64,000 bases of DNA from Streptomyces sp. NBC_00091 (GTDB lineage Bacteria; Actinomycetota; Actinomycetes; Streptomycetales; Streptomycetaceae): the NCBI RefSeq assembly GCF_026343185.1, contig NZ_JAPEMA010000003.1, positions 124,001-188,000 of the forward strand. The letters run 5' to 3'. Under the pieces are notes generated by a model. It had not been told where the DNA came from, did no database searches, and was given only the letters and a program-made list of their open reading frames with translations. This document shows positions 1 to 8,142 of this stretch, piece by piece (position 1 is the stretch's first letter; each line of letters begins with the position of its first letter). A program made the translations under genes and the position numbers.

Positions 1-1135
1 GGCCCTGGGCGTGGGCGTCCGGGCCGCTGAGCAGGGAGCGGGCGCCGAGCAGTTCACCGAGGGCCGCCACGGAGGCCTCGGCGCGGACCGGCAGCAGGTA
101 CTTGACGGCGGCGCTCAGCGCGGCGAGTTCGCCGGGCGCGGTGTGCAGCGTACGGGTGGCGACCACGGCGAGGGCCTCGGCGGCCAGCTGGTCGGCGTAG
201 GCGTCGGCGAGGACCCGGCGGGCGCGCGGCAGCTGGTCCAGGCGGCGTCCGTAGAGCTCGCGCCGGGCGGCCCAGCGGACGGCGATGCGCAGGGCGTGGT
301 CGCCCGCGCCGAGCGCGAGGGAGGCGCACAGGGTGCGGGTGAGCTGGAGGCCCTTGAGGACGGTGGCCAGGCCCGTGCCGGGCGCGCCCATGCGGGCCGA
401 GGCGGGGAGCGGGGCCGCGTCGAAGGCGATGCCGCTGATGTCCGCGCCGCGGATGCCGAGGGTGCGGACCTTGGGCAGGGTGCGGTACGTGCCGGGCGGC
501 AGGGCGTCCTTGTCGGCGAGCAGCACGTCGAAGGCGCGGCCGCCGGCGTCCGGGTCGGGGTCGGTGCGGGCGAGCACGGCCACGAGCCGGCCCCGGGTGG
601 CGTTGTTGATCAGCCACTTCTCCCCGCTGAGCCGGTAGCCGCCGTCGCCACCGTCGCCACCGCCGTCGCCGCCGTCGCTGTCGCCGTCGCTGTCGCCGGG
701 CCGGAACGCGGCCGTGACCTCGCCCGCCATCAGGTCGCTGCCGTGGTCGCGTTCGGTGAGCCCCCAGGCGACGGCGTCCCCGGCGAGGATGCGCGCGCCG
801 AGGGCCCGGGCCTGCGCGTCGTCGGCGCCGACCCAGGCGCAGACCGCGCCGAGGAAGGTCTTGCCGTGGGCGACGGCCACGGTCAGGTCGCGGCGGGCCA
901 CCATCCGGACCAGCTGGAGCACGTCCTCGTACGAGGTGAGCCGTCCGCCGTGGCGCTCGGGCACGTAGTGGTGGTGCAGCCGGAGCGAGTCCAGGAGGGC
1001 GCAGGCGGCCTCGGGGAACTCCTCCGCCGCGTCGAGGGCGCTGCCGCGGGCGAAGGAGAACGGCCGTGCGGGATCGTGGGGGTCGCCGAGGGACCGCTCG
1101 AAGGCCTCGGCGGCGGCCAGGGGTGCGTAGTGCAC
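1..1135 (-). CDS. Acyl-CoA dehydrogenase family protein (partial, 3' end outside window)
   Basis: This is an acyl-CoA dehydrogenase-like flavoprotein, expected to use FAD to introduce an alpha,beta double bond into an acyl thioester. The reading frame is open from a GTG at 1135 to the left edge (about 378 codons). Family-like segments include a WGLTERDHGSDL stretch, the SGEKWLINNATRG flavin/substrate-binding region and a C-terminal helical region with RRELYGRRLDQLPRARRVLADA. The GTG is preceded by GGGGAAGGGCAG at acceptable distance. A low-complexity Gly/Asp/Ser insert sits between the segments ending AAFRP and starting YRLSGEKW. The fatty acyl-AMP ligase lies just upstream on the same strand, so the pair may prepare or desaturate an activated acyl chain. 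A hairpin terminator between them leaves co-transcription uncertain. The catalytic Glu may lie beyond the edge. The link to the polyether pathway is inference only. Confidence 0.8.
   Translation of the reverse strand, partial: MHYAPLAAAEAFERSLGDPHDPARPFSFARGSALDAAEEFPEAACALLDSLRLHHHYVPERHGGRLTSYEDVLQLVRMVARRDLTVAVAHGKTFLGAVCAWVGADDAQARALGARILAGDAVAWGLTERDHGSDLMAGEVTAAFRPGDSDGDSDGGDGGGDGGDGGYRLSGEKWLINNATRGRLVAVLARTDPDPDAGGRAFDVLLADKDALPPGTYRTLPKVRTLGIRGADISGIAFDAAPLPASARMGAPGTGLATVLKGLQLTRTLCASLALGAGDHALRIAVRWAARRELYGRRLDQLPRARRVLADAYADQLAAEALAVVATRTLHTAPGELAALSAAVKYLLPVRAEASVAALGELLGARSLLSGPDAHAQG
638..698 (-). repeat. Trinucleotide-type repeat coding a Gly/Asp/Ser insert
   Basis: A run of GTCGCC/GCCGTC/GCTGTC units codes for about 20 residues of only Gly, Asp and Ser inside the acyl-CoA dehydrogenase. 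It lies just before the YRLSGEKW segment, probably in a surface loop. The in-frame 3- and 6-base units suggest growth by slippage. Confidence 0.75.
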
Positions 1136-1191
1136 GGTCGTGTCTGCCCTTCCCCGGGCGCTGCCCGGGTCAGCCGGTGGCCACGCCAAGT

Positions 1192-1249
1192 GCTGTGGCC
1201 GGAAAGGTTTGCCGGGGGGCGCTGCCCGGCGAACCTTTCCGGTCACAGC
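1192..1249 (-). terminator. Hairpin terminator overlapping the acyl-AMP ligase stop
   Basis: Arms of 25 bases (1192-1216 and 1225-1249) pair along their whole length with only two G-U type positions, around an 8-base loop. The right arm covers the ligase stop codon (1243-1245). There is no T-run, as is usual in Streptomyces. It lies between the ligase and the downstream dehydrogenase, so it may end the ligase transcript or attenuate readthrough. Confidence 0.7.
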
Positions 1250-2988
1250 GCTAGGGCGGCCATGAGGTCGTGGAGCTCGGGTTCGAGGTCGGCGTGCAGG
1301 GGGGTGAGGCGGCCGGCGAGGAACAGCTCGCGCATCCGGCGGCGCCGGATCTTCCCGCTGGTGGTGCGCTCGACGCCGCCGCGCGGTACGAGGACCACGT
1401 TGGCGCCGCGGATGCCGAAGTCGCCCGCGAGGGCGGCGAGCAGCCGCCGGGTGTGTTCGGCGCCGTCCAGGCTGCCCCGGGCCTCCTGGACCACCACGAC
1501 GTGTTCGCGGTGGATGTCGACGCTGAAGGCGGCGGCGGTCCCGGCCGCGGGGTGCAGCCGCTGGGCGGCCGCCTCGATGTCCTGGGGGTAGAGGTTGCGG
1601 CCGTTGACGATGAGGACGTCCTTGAGGCGGCCGGTCACGTACAGCTCGCCGTCCCGCAGGAAGCCGAGGTCGCCGGTGCGCAGGTACGGTCCCGCGCCGG
1701 TGGCGGTGTGGCCCTGGAAGGGGTCCTCGTCGCCTTCGGCGGGCGGCCGGAAGGAGGAGGCGACGCTGCCGCCGGCCGCCCAGATCTCGCCGACGTGCCC
1801 GTCCGGGAGCGGGGTGCGGGTGGCGGGGTCGACGATGCGCAGGTCCGTGCGGAGCGGGGGCCCGCAGGAGACCAGTTCGCGTCCGGTGCCGGGGGCGGCG
1901 GGCACGGCCCGGTGCCGTTCCAGCTCGCCGGCGTCGAAGTGCGCGGTGTGCGCGCCGCTGCCCGCCGGGGGCCCGGAGATCAGCAGGGTGGCCTCGGCCA
2001 TGCCGTAGACGGGGGCCCAGGCCTTGGGGTCGAAGCCGCAGGGCGCGAGCCGTTCGGCGAAGGCGGCCAGGGTGGCGGGACGGACCGGTTCGGCGCCGTT
2101 GAGGGCGACGCGGACGCAGGACAGGTCGAGCCCGTCGAGGTCGGCGTCCCGGATCCGGCGCAGGCACCAGTCGTAGCCGAAGTCGGGGGCGACGATGACG
2201 TCGGCGCGGTGCCGGCTGATGGCCCGCAGCCATTTCGCGGGCCGCAGCACGAAGGTGGCCGGCGCGGTGAAGGCGAGGTCGAAGCCGGCGTACAGCGGCT
2301 CCAGGAGCATGCCGACCAGGCCCATGTCGTGGTGGTGCGGCAGCCATCCGGCGATCGTCGCGGTCCGCGGGCTGCCGAGGAAGCGGCGGATGGACTCCAG
2401 GTTGTGCAGGAGGTTGCCGTGCGTGATGGCGATGCCCTTGGGGGCGCTGGTGGAACCGGAGGTGTACTGGACGTACGCGAGGGTGTCCCGGTCGAGGCGG
2501 GGCGCCGTCCAGGCCTCGGGCGCGGGCAGTTCGGCGGCGTCGGTGGCCAGGCAGGTGACCCGGTCGTCGAGCCCGCTCTCGCGCAGCCAGCCGGTGAGCA
2601 GGTCCAGGTGTCCGGCGTCGGTGAGCAGCAGGGTGATCCCGGCGTCGGCGACGATGCGGGCGGCCCGCTCCAGGGCGCGCGGATCGGTGAGGGGCAGCGG
2701 CGCGGGCACCGCGACCGTGCGGGAGTACAGGCAGCCCAGGAAGGCGGCGAGGAACTCCAGGCCCGCCGGGTACATCAGCAGGGCCCGGCTCCCCTCGGCG
2801 CCGAGGCCCTGGAGCCAGGCGGCGCGGGCGGCGGCCCGGGCGTCGAGTTCGGTGTGGCTCAGGCGCTGTTCGCCCTCGGGCGTGCCGTCGCCGAAGGTGC
2901 ACCAGCGGTCGGCGCCGCCGTCCGCGGCGCGCCGCCTGATGCGGTGGGTCAGCGAGGCGTCGCCGCCGCCCGTGTCCTGGTCCGCCAT
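1243..2988 (-). CDS. Fatty acyl-AMP ligase (FAAL)
   Basis: A 581-residue adenylate-forming enzyme that should activate a fatty or carboxylic acid as acyl-AMP and pass it to a carrier protein. The P-loop motif YTSGSTSAPKG is near residue 178. The GWLPHHHDMGLVG segment near 219 is typical of FAALs rather than acetyl-CoA-type ligases. The hinge/A8 region GRLKDVLIVNGRNLYPQD is near 460, and the catalytic Lys lies in TTSGKIRRR near 547. Start ATG 2988 is chosen because GGGGGAGCAGCGG lies directly before it; an ATG at 3003 is in frame but lacks this. No carrier protein follows in the same polypeptide or elsewhere between positions 1 and 15,900, so its partner must be a PKS ACP or an ACP outside the window. 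It sits 98 bases downstream of the potassium importer on the same strand. Salinomycin-type backbones need no fatty starter, so it may serve a neighbouring pathway. Confidence 0.88.
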   Translation of the reverse strand: MADQDTGGGDASLTHRIRRRAADGGADRWCTFGDGTPEGEQRLSHTELDARAAARAAWLQGLGAEGSRALLMYPAGLEFLAAFLGCLYSRTVAVPAPLPLTDPRALERAARIVADAGITLLLTDAGHLDLLTGWLRESGLDDRVTCLATDAAELPAPEAWTAPRLDRDTLAYVQYTSGSTSAPKGIAITHGNLLHNLESIRRFLGSPRTATIAGWLPHHHDMGLVGMLLEPLYAGFDLAFTAPATFVLRPAKWLRAISRHRADVIVAPDFGYDWCLRRIRDADLDGLDLSCVRVALNGAEPVRPATLAAFAERLAPCGFDPKAWAPVYGMAEATLLISGPPAGSGAHTAHFDAGELERHRAVPAAPGTGRELVSCGPPLRTDLRIVDPATRTPLPDGHVGEIWAAGGSVASSFRPPAEGDEDPFQGHTATGAGPYLRTGDLGFLRDGELYVTGRLKDVLIVNGRNLYPQDIEAAAQRLHPAAGTAAAFSVDIHREHVVVVQEARGSLDGAEHTRRLLAALAGDFGIRGANVVLVPRGGVERTTSGKIRRRRMRELFLAGRLTPLHADLEPELHDLMAALAL

Positions 2989-3086
2989 CCGCTGCTCCCC
3001 CATGTGCTGGCTGCTCCCCTGTCGTACGGCCGGCCGGCGCTGCGGCCGCTCGGCGGCGGTGTCGGTGCCGGTGCCGCGGCCCGGTG

Positions 3087-5132
3087 TCAGTCCTGCGGCC
3101 CCGCGGGGCCGGTGCCCGGGCCGGGGGCCGGGTGGCGGGGTGAGGACTTGCGGACGGATCCCGGCGCGGCGCGCTCCGGGCGTCCTCCGGCCCGTTCGGA
3201 GGAGGCGAGCTGCCAGGGGACGCTGGTGACCATGACGCCGGGCTGGAACAGCAGCCGGGCCTTGAGGCGCAGGGCGCTCTGGTTGTGCAGCAGGTTCTCC
3301 CACCAGCGGCCCACCACGTACTCGGGGATGAACACCGCGACCACGTCGCGCGGGTGGTCGGTGCGGAAGCGGTGGACGTACTCCAGGACCGGGCGGGTGA
3401 TCTCCCGGTACGGGGAGTCGAGCAGCTCCAGCGGTACGGGCATGCCCGAGCGGTCCCATTCCCCGCGCAGCTGGGCGGCCGCGTCCGGGTCGACCGAGAC
3501 CGAGACGGCCTGGAGGGTGTCGGGGCGCAGGGCGTGGGCGTACTCCACGGCCCGGATGGTGGGCTTGTGCAGCTGTGAGACGAGGACGATGACGTGCATC
3601 CGGCCGGGGAGGGTGGCCACCGGCTTGTCGTCGTCGGGTTCCAGTTCCTCCGCGACCCGGTCGTAGTGGCGTCGGATGACCCGCATCAGCGCGTAGAGGC
3701 CGGCCATGGCCAGGCAGACCAGCCAGGCGCCGCTGACGAACTTGGTCGCGAGGACGACGGCCAGCACCAGGCCGGTGATGCAGGCGCCGACGGCGTTGAT
3801 GGCGCGGGCCCGGCGCATCGCGGTGCGGCCGCGGGCGTCGACGGCGCCGGGCAGCAGCCGGTTCCAGTGCCGGACCATGCCGATCTGGCTGATGGTGAAG
3901 GAGACGAACACGCCGACCGTGTAGAGCGGGATGAGCTGGGTGACGGCCGCGTCGTAGGCGTAGATGAGCAGCGCGGCCGCGGCGGCGAGGATGACGATGC
4001 CGTTGCTGAAGGCGAGGCGGTCGCCGCGGGTGTGCAGCTGGCGCGGCATGAAGCGGCTGCGGGCGAGGATCGAGCCGAGCACCGGGAAGCCGTTGAAGGC
4101 GGTGTTCGCGGCGAGGACGAGGATGATGCCGGTCATCACCGTGACGAAGTAGAACGCCGGTGAGAAGCCCTCGAAGACGGTCTTGGCAACCTGGGCGATC
4201 ACCGGGTGGGGGACGCCTGCGTCCGCGCCCGTGACCGGATCGACGAGGCGGCTGCCGTGCGCCGGGTCGGCGAACTTGGCGCCCGTCTTGTAGGCGAGGG
4301 CGGTCACCCCGACGAACATGGTGACGCCGAGGACGCCGAGGAGGACCAGGGTGGTCGCGGCGTTCTCGCCCTTGGGCCGGCGGAAGGCCGGGACGCCGTT
4401 GCTGATGGCCTCCACGCCGGTGAGCGCGGTGCAGCCGGAGGAGAAGGCCCGCAGGACGAGGAAGGCGAGGGCGAATCCGGCGAGGCCGGCGCTCTCTCCC
4501 TGGATGGTCAGGTCGGCGGTCTCCGCCCGGAGCTCGTCGCCGCCGAGCATCCGTATCGCACCCCAGACGATCATGCCGAGGACGGCGAGCATGAAGGCGT
4601 AGGTGGGGATCGCGAACGCGGCGCCCGACTCGCGGACGCCGCGCAGGTTCATCAGGGCGATCAGGACGACCACCGCGATCGCGGCCTCGACGCGGTGGTC
4701 CCCCAGGAAGGGGATGCTCGCGCCGAGGTTCTCCATGGCCGCCGACACCGATACGGCGACGGTCAGCACGTAGTCGCACAGCAGCGCGGCGGCCACCATC
4801 AGGCCGGAGCGTTCGCCGAGGTTGGTGTTGGCCACCTCGAAGTCGCCGCCGCCGCTGGTGTAGGCGCGGACGTTCTGCCGGTAGGAGGCGACGACGGTCA
4901 GCAGCACCACCACCACGACTCCGGCGATCCACGGGGTGTAGTGGTACGCCGCGATTCCAGCCACGCCCAGGGTGAGCATGATCTCCTGCGGCGCGTAGGC
5001 CACGGAGGAGAGGGCGTCGCTGGCGAAGATCGGCAAGGCGATCCTCTTGGGCAGCAGTTGGCCGTGCTGCTGCTCGCTGCGCAGCGCGCGTCCCAGCAGA
5101 ACCCGCTTGGTCAGGTCAGTAATGGTGGACAC
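3087..5132 (-). CDS. KimA-type potassium importer (APC superfamily)
   Basis: A 681-residue membrane protein with about 12 hydrophobic helices in residues 30-470 and a soluble C-terminal domain of about 200 residues. Segments such as SSDALSSVAY-like FASDALSSVAYAPQE, DYVLTVAVSVSA, AFSSGCTALTGVEAISN, LAANTAFNGFP and GDRLAFSNGI closely follow Bacillus KimA (YdaO) as I remember it. KimA is a high-affinity proton-coupled K+ importer, often annotated simply as an amino-acid permease. The C-terminal tail is Pro/Gly/Arg-rich. The start is GTG 5132, with no clear ribosome site but a TAGCAT box 9-14 bases upstream, so a leaderless mRNA is possible. It lies directly downstream of the LAL regulator, whose 3' end carries tandem CCCCTAC repeats. 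Beside a K+ ionophore cluster it could help restore cell potassium. It could also be a conserved chromosomal gene at the cluster edge. Confidence 0.85.
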   Translation of the reverse strand: MSTITDLTKRVLLGRALRSEQQHGQLLPKRIALPIFASDALSSVAYAPQEIMLTLGVAGIAAYHYTPWIAGVVVVVLLTVVASYRQNVRAYTSGGGDFEVANTNLGERSGLMVAAALLCDYVLTVAVSVSAAMENLGASIPFLGDHRVEAAIAVVVLIALMNLRGVRESGAAFAIPTYAFMLAVLGMIVWGAIRMLGGDELRAETADLTIQGESAGLAGFALAFLVLRAFSSGCTALTGVEAISNGVPAFRRPKGENAATTLVLLGVLGVTMFVGVTALAYKTGAKFADPAHGSRLVDPVTGADAGVPHPVIAQVAKTVFEGFSPAFYFVTVMTGIILVLAANTAFNGFPVLGSILARSRFMPRQLHTRGDRLAFSNGIVILAAAAALLIYAYDAAVTQLIPLYTVGVFVSFTISQIGMVRHWNRLLPGAVDARGRTAMRRARAINAVGACITGLVLAVVLATKFVSGAWLVCLAMAGLYALMRVIRRHYDRVAEELEPDDDKPVATLPGRMHVIVLVSQLHKPTIRAVEYAHALRPDTLQAVSVSVDPDAAAQLRGEWDRSGMPVPLELLDSPYREITRPVLEYVHRFRTDHPRDVVAVFIPEYVVGRWWENLLHNQSALRLKARLLFQPGVMVTSVPWQLASSERAGGRPERAAPGSVRKSSPRHPAPGPGTGPAGPQD

Positions 5133-5146
5133 GTCGACCGATGCTA
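5132..5146 (-). promoter_or_regulatory. Candidate leaderless promoter of the potassium importer
   Basis: On the minus strand TAGCAT (5141-5146) matches the Streptomyces -10 pattern and ends 8 bases before the GTG at 5132. Transcription would start at or within a few bases of the GTG. No Shine-Dalgarno-like sequence lies between. No good -35 is visible, which would fit an activated promoter. Confidence 0.35.
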
Positions 5147-5180
5147 GGCAGTGGCCGCGTCCCGCCCCCTCCCCTTCCGG

Positions 5181-5198
5181 CCCCTACGCGACCCCTAC
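5181..5198. promoter_or_regulatory. Tandem CCCCTAC repeat (candidate LAL operator)
   Basis: CCCCTAC occurs at 5181-5187 and 5192-5198, an 11-bp period. The repeat overlaps the last codons of the LAL gene and lies about 47-64 bases upstream of the predicted start of the importer transcript. The same core recurs at 9695-9714 and 13512-13540. Confidence 0.5.
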
Positions 5199-7976
5199 GC
5201 CGGGGAAGGCGCTCTCGAGGCTGTCGAACTGCAGGCTCATGGGCAGGTCCTGACGGCGTGAGATGCCGAGCTTGCGGTAGGCGCGGGTGAGGTGCTGCTC
5301 GACGGTGCTCACGGTGACGTAGAGCTTCGCGGAGATCTCCCGGTTGGTGTAGCCGTACGCGGCGAGCGCGGCGACCCGCCGCTCGGACTCGCTGAGCTGC
5401 TCGGTCTCCGGGGTCTCCTCGGTGCGCTGAACGGGCTCGGTGCGCTGTTCGGTGCCGGTCTGGCCCGGCATGATCTGCCCGCACAGCGGCACGGCCCCGC
5501 AGTCGGCGGCCAGGTGCCAGGCCCGGCGGGTGACCATGCCGGCCCGGGTGCCCTCGCCGAGCAGCAGCAGGGCGCGGCCGAGGTCGGCGAGGGCCTTGGC
5601 CAGTTCCAGCCGGTCGCCGGAGCGGCTGAGTTCGTCGACGGCCCGGGTGAGCAGTTTGGGGCGCTGGCGCAGTTCGGAGGTGGCCGCGCGCAGCCGCAGG
5701 GAGACTCCGCGGACGCGGGGGCTGCGCACGCCCGAGGTGGCGAGCTGTTCCACGACGAAGCGTTCGGCCTGGCGGTGTTCGCCGAGCCGCAGCAGGGCCT
5801 CGGCGGCGTCGGTGCGCCAGGGGAGCTGGCGCGGCCGGTCCAGGCCCCAGCGCTGGGCGAGCCGGCCGGCGTCGAGGAACTCGCCGAGCGCCGCGCGGTG
5901 GCGGTGGGTGGCCAGGTAGTAGTAGCCGCGCGCCCTGAGGTAGTTGAGGGCGTAGACGCTCGAGAAGAGCTCCTCGGGCACGGGCATCTGGAGGCGGCGG
6001 GCCACGGCGTCGTAGCGGCCCATCGCGGTGAGGGCGGTGACGAGGGTGGCGACGGGGCCGAAGAGGAAGAGTCCGCCCCGGTCGGCGACGGCGTCCACGG
6101 CGGCGGAGGCCTCGCGTTCGGCGCCGGCGAGGTCGCCCAGGCGCAGCAGCGCCTCGGAGTGCACGAGCCCGAACACGGACTGCCAGCCGGGGGAGCCGGC
6201 GGGCTGGGTCTCGGCCTGCAGGCGCCGGCACCAGACGACGGCCCGGTCGGGGCGGTCGGCGTGCACCAGGGTGCGGACGGCCTGGACGATGGGGTCGAAG
6301 GTGGCGTGGGCCAGCGGGGTGCCCGTGAGAAGGCGCTCGGCGGCCTGTTCGTCGCCGGCGCCGTCGGGGTGGGTCCACAGGGCGGCCGAGGAGCGCAGTT
6401 CGGCGGTGCCGGTCCGGGCGGGGCCGCCCGGGTGGTCGCCGGGCGCGCCGGGGCCGGCGGCCGGGGCGGAGGGGGCCGCGGAGGCCGCGGCGGGGGGCAG
6501 TGCGAACAGTTCGCGCAGCGGGTCCTCGCGGGTGGTACGGGCGGCCGCGCGCGGGTCCGCCATGCGTTCGAGGGCCTCGGCCGCGTCCTCGATGCGGCCC
6601 TGGGCGACGAGCAGCCGGGCGAGCCGGCCCGCCGCGGCGGGGCCGAGGGCGCCGCGGCGCAGTGCGGCGAGCGGGCCGTCCAGGTGGCGTTCGGCGGCGG
6701 CGGGGTGCTTGCGCCAGGTCACCGCGGCCAGCTGGAGGCCGATCTCCCAGCCGGTCTGCTCGTCGGCGCACAGGGTGCGGGCGAGTTCCAGGCAGGCGGC
6801 GGCGTGGTCGCACTCCTCGTCGTCGACCAGGACCTGGAGGGCGGCCTCGCGCAGGACCTGGACGGGCCAGTCGCCGCGCGGTGCCTCCTCCGGGCCGGCG
6901 CCGGCCTCGGCGGCGGCGAGCAGGTGCGGGGCGACGGCGGCGGCGCGGGCGCCCGACTCGTGGAGCACGTGGGCGGCGCGGGTGCGCAGCAGGGCCAGCT
7001 CGTGCCGGGAGACTCCGTCGAGGACGGCGGCGGCGACGGCGGGATGGCGCAGGCGGCCGTCCTCGGTGAGCCCGGAGGCCTCCAGGGCGGCGGCCGCGCG
7101 GGCGGCGGCGGTGGGGCCGGTGCCGGCGAGCCGGGCCGTCAGTTCGGGGGTGGCGTCGTCGCCGAGGACGGCGAGGGCCACGGCGAGCGTGCGGGAGTCC
7201 GCGCCGTCGCGGTGCAGGCAGGTCAGCGCGGCCTGGGTGAAGGGGCCGCCCGGTGCGGGTTCCGGCCACCGGTCGGCGGGGCCGCGTACGGAGCGGGGCC
7301 GTTCGCTGAGCAGGGCCCGCAGCAGCAGCGGGTTGCCGCCGGTGGCGCCGTGCAGCCAGGCGGTGTCGGCGGCGGTCGCGGGACGGCCGGTGTGGTCTTC
7401 CAGCAGGGCCGCCGTCCCCGGCTCGTCGAGCCGCCCGAGCAGGATCCGGGTGAAGCCGGGGTGGCGCAGGAACTCGGTGCGTGCGAGCGGGCTCTCGGCG
7501 TGCTCGTGGGGCGCGTCGGCCAGCACCAGCAGGAGCCGCTCGCCGCGTACGGCGCGGGCGACGTCCAGCAGCCGGTCGAGGGAGGCGGGGTCGGTGTGGT
7601 GGAGGTCGTCCACGCACACGACGACCGGAGTCCGGTCCGCGGCGGTGCGCAGCGCCTGGATGAGCTCGCGTCCGCCGAGCGGCTCCCGGCCGGCGGCTTC
7701 GGCCGGGAGGGTGCCGGTGGGCAGGGTGTCGGCGGGCAGTCCCGCGGTCAGCTGGCGCAGGACTCCGTAGGGGACGTCGCGCTCCTGGGCGGAGCCGGCG
7801 GCCCGGAGCACCAGGGCTCCGAGCCGCTCGGCCCTTTCGGCCACGTGCAGGAGCATTTCCGTCTTCCCGCAGCCCACCGCCCCTTCCAGGAGCACGACGC
7901 CCGCCGTTGCGGACGTACATGCCGTCAGCGCGCCTTCGAGCTGCGCGCACACGTCTTCCCTGCACCTGAGCCTCAT
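5184..7976 (-). CDS. LAL-family LuxR transcriptional regulator
   Basis: A 930-residue large ATP-binding LuxR regulator, likely the pathway activator. Walker A is GAVGCGKT at residues 32-39. A Walker B-like VVVCVDDLHHTDP lies near 120. The middle holds helical TPR-like repeats, and the C-terminus has a LuxR helix-turn-helix (LSESERRVAALAAYGYTNRE, then VSTVEQHLTRAYRKL). Start ATG 7976 is chosen because GGAGGGGGCGGACC precedes it directly; an in-frame ATG at 7994 would contain that site. The 166 bases upstream separate it from the epoxidase gene and should hold its promoter; no clear -10 box is seen there. SlnR of the salinomycin cluster is a regulator of this type and the probable orthologue. 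Its last codons use GTA and GGG, uncommon here, because they overlap the tandem CCCCTAC element. Confidence 0.93.
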   Translation of the reverse strand: MRLRCREDVCAQLEGALTACTSATAGVVLLEGAVGCGKTEMLLHVAERAERLGALVLRAAGSAQERDVPYGVLRQLTAGLPADTLPTGTLPAEAAGREPLGGRELIQALRTAADRTPVVVCVDDLHHTDPASLDRLLDVARAVRGERLLLVLADAPHEHAESPLARTEFLRHPGFTRILLGRLDEPGTAALLEDHTGRPATAADTAWLHGATGGNPLLLRALLSERPRSVRGPADRWPEPAPGGPFTQAALTCLHRDGADSRTLAVALAVLGDDATPELTARLAGTGPTAAARAAAALEASGLTEDGRLRHPAVAAAVLDGVSRHELALLRTRAAHVLHESGARAAAVAPHLLAAAEAGAGPEEAPRGDWPVQVLREAALQVLVDDEECDHAAACLELARTLCADEQTGWEIGLQLAAVTWRKHPAAAERHLDGPLAALRRGALGPAAAGRLARLLVAQGRIEDAAEALERMADPRAAARTTREDPLRELFALPPAAASAAPSAPAAGPGAPGDHPGGPARTGTAELRSSAALWTHPDGAGDEQAAERLLTGTPLAHATFDPIVQAVRTLVHADRPDRAVVWCRRLQAETQPAGSPGWQSVFGLVHSEALLRLGDLAGAEREASAAVDAVADRGGLFLFGPVATLVTALTAMGRYDAVARRLQMPVPEELFSSVYALNYLRARGYYYLATHRHRAALGEFLDAGRLAQRWGLDRPRQLPWRTDAAEALLRLGEHRQAERFVVEQLATSGVRSPRVRGVSLRLRAATSELRQRPKLLTRAVDELSRSGDRLELAKALADLGRALLLLGEGTRAGMVTRRAWHLAADCGAVPLCGQIMPGQTGTEQRTEPVQRTEETPETEQLSESERRVAALAAYGYTNREISAKLYVTVSTVEQHLTRAYRKLGISRRQDLPMSLQFDSLESAFPGVGVA

Positions 7977-8142
7977 GGTCCGCCCCCTCCGCATTGCTTT
8001 GCCTCGAACCGCAGCAAACGATGCCTTGAGAACCGCTGGGGCCGACCGGCTTCGCGCTGGCCACTAGTTGCCCGGCAGGAAATGCGGCAGGAATGATCAC
8101 GCCCTTTTCGGGGGTGGACGGGGTGCGGGCAGGTGCGGCGTG

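Noticed and set aside
1153..1169. Short inverted repeat CCCGGGC-GCT-GCCCGGG before the acyl-CoA dehydrogenase
   Set aside because: Only 7-base arms, common by chance at this GC content. It overlaps the ribosome site region but nothing supports a riboswitch or operator.
1243..4932. A 1229-residue minus-strand frame apparently fusing the acyl-AMP ligase to an Arg-rich N-terminus
   Set aside because: The N-terminal half is an out-of-frame reading of the potassium importer. The ligase has its own ATG at 2988 with a good ribosome site.
3087..5132. Amino-acid permease
   Set aside because: It belongs to the APC superfamily, but the conserved segments follow the KimA potassium importer, so an amino-acid substrate is less likely.
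5292..8096. Long plus-strand open frame antisense to the LAL regulator, and many similar frames over the PKS genes
   Set aside because: High GC makes stop codons rare in all frames. The translations are Gly/Arg/Pro-rich without domains, while the opposite strand codes recognised proteins with proper starts.
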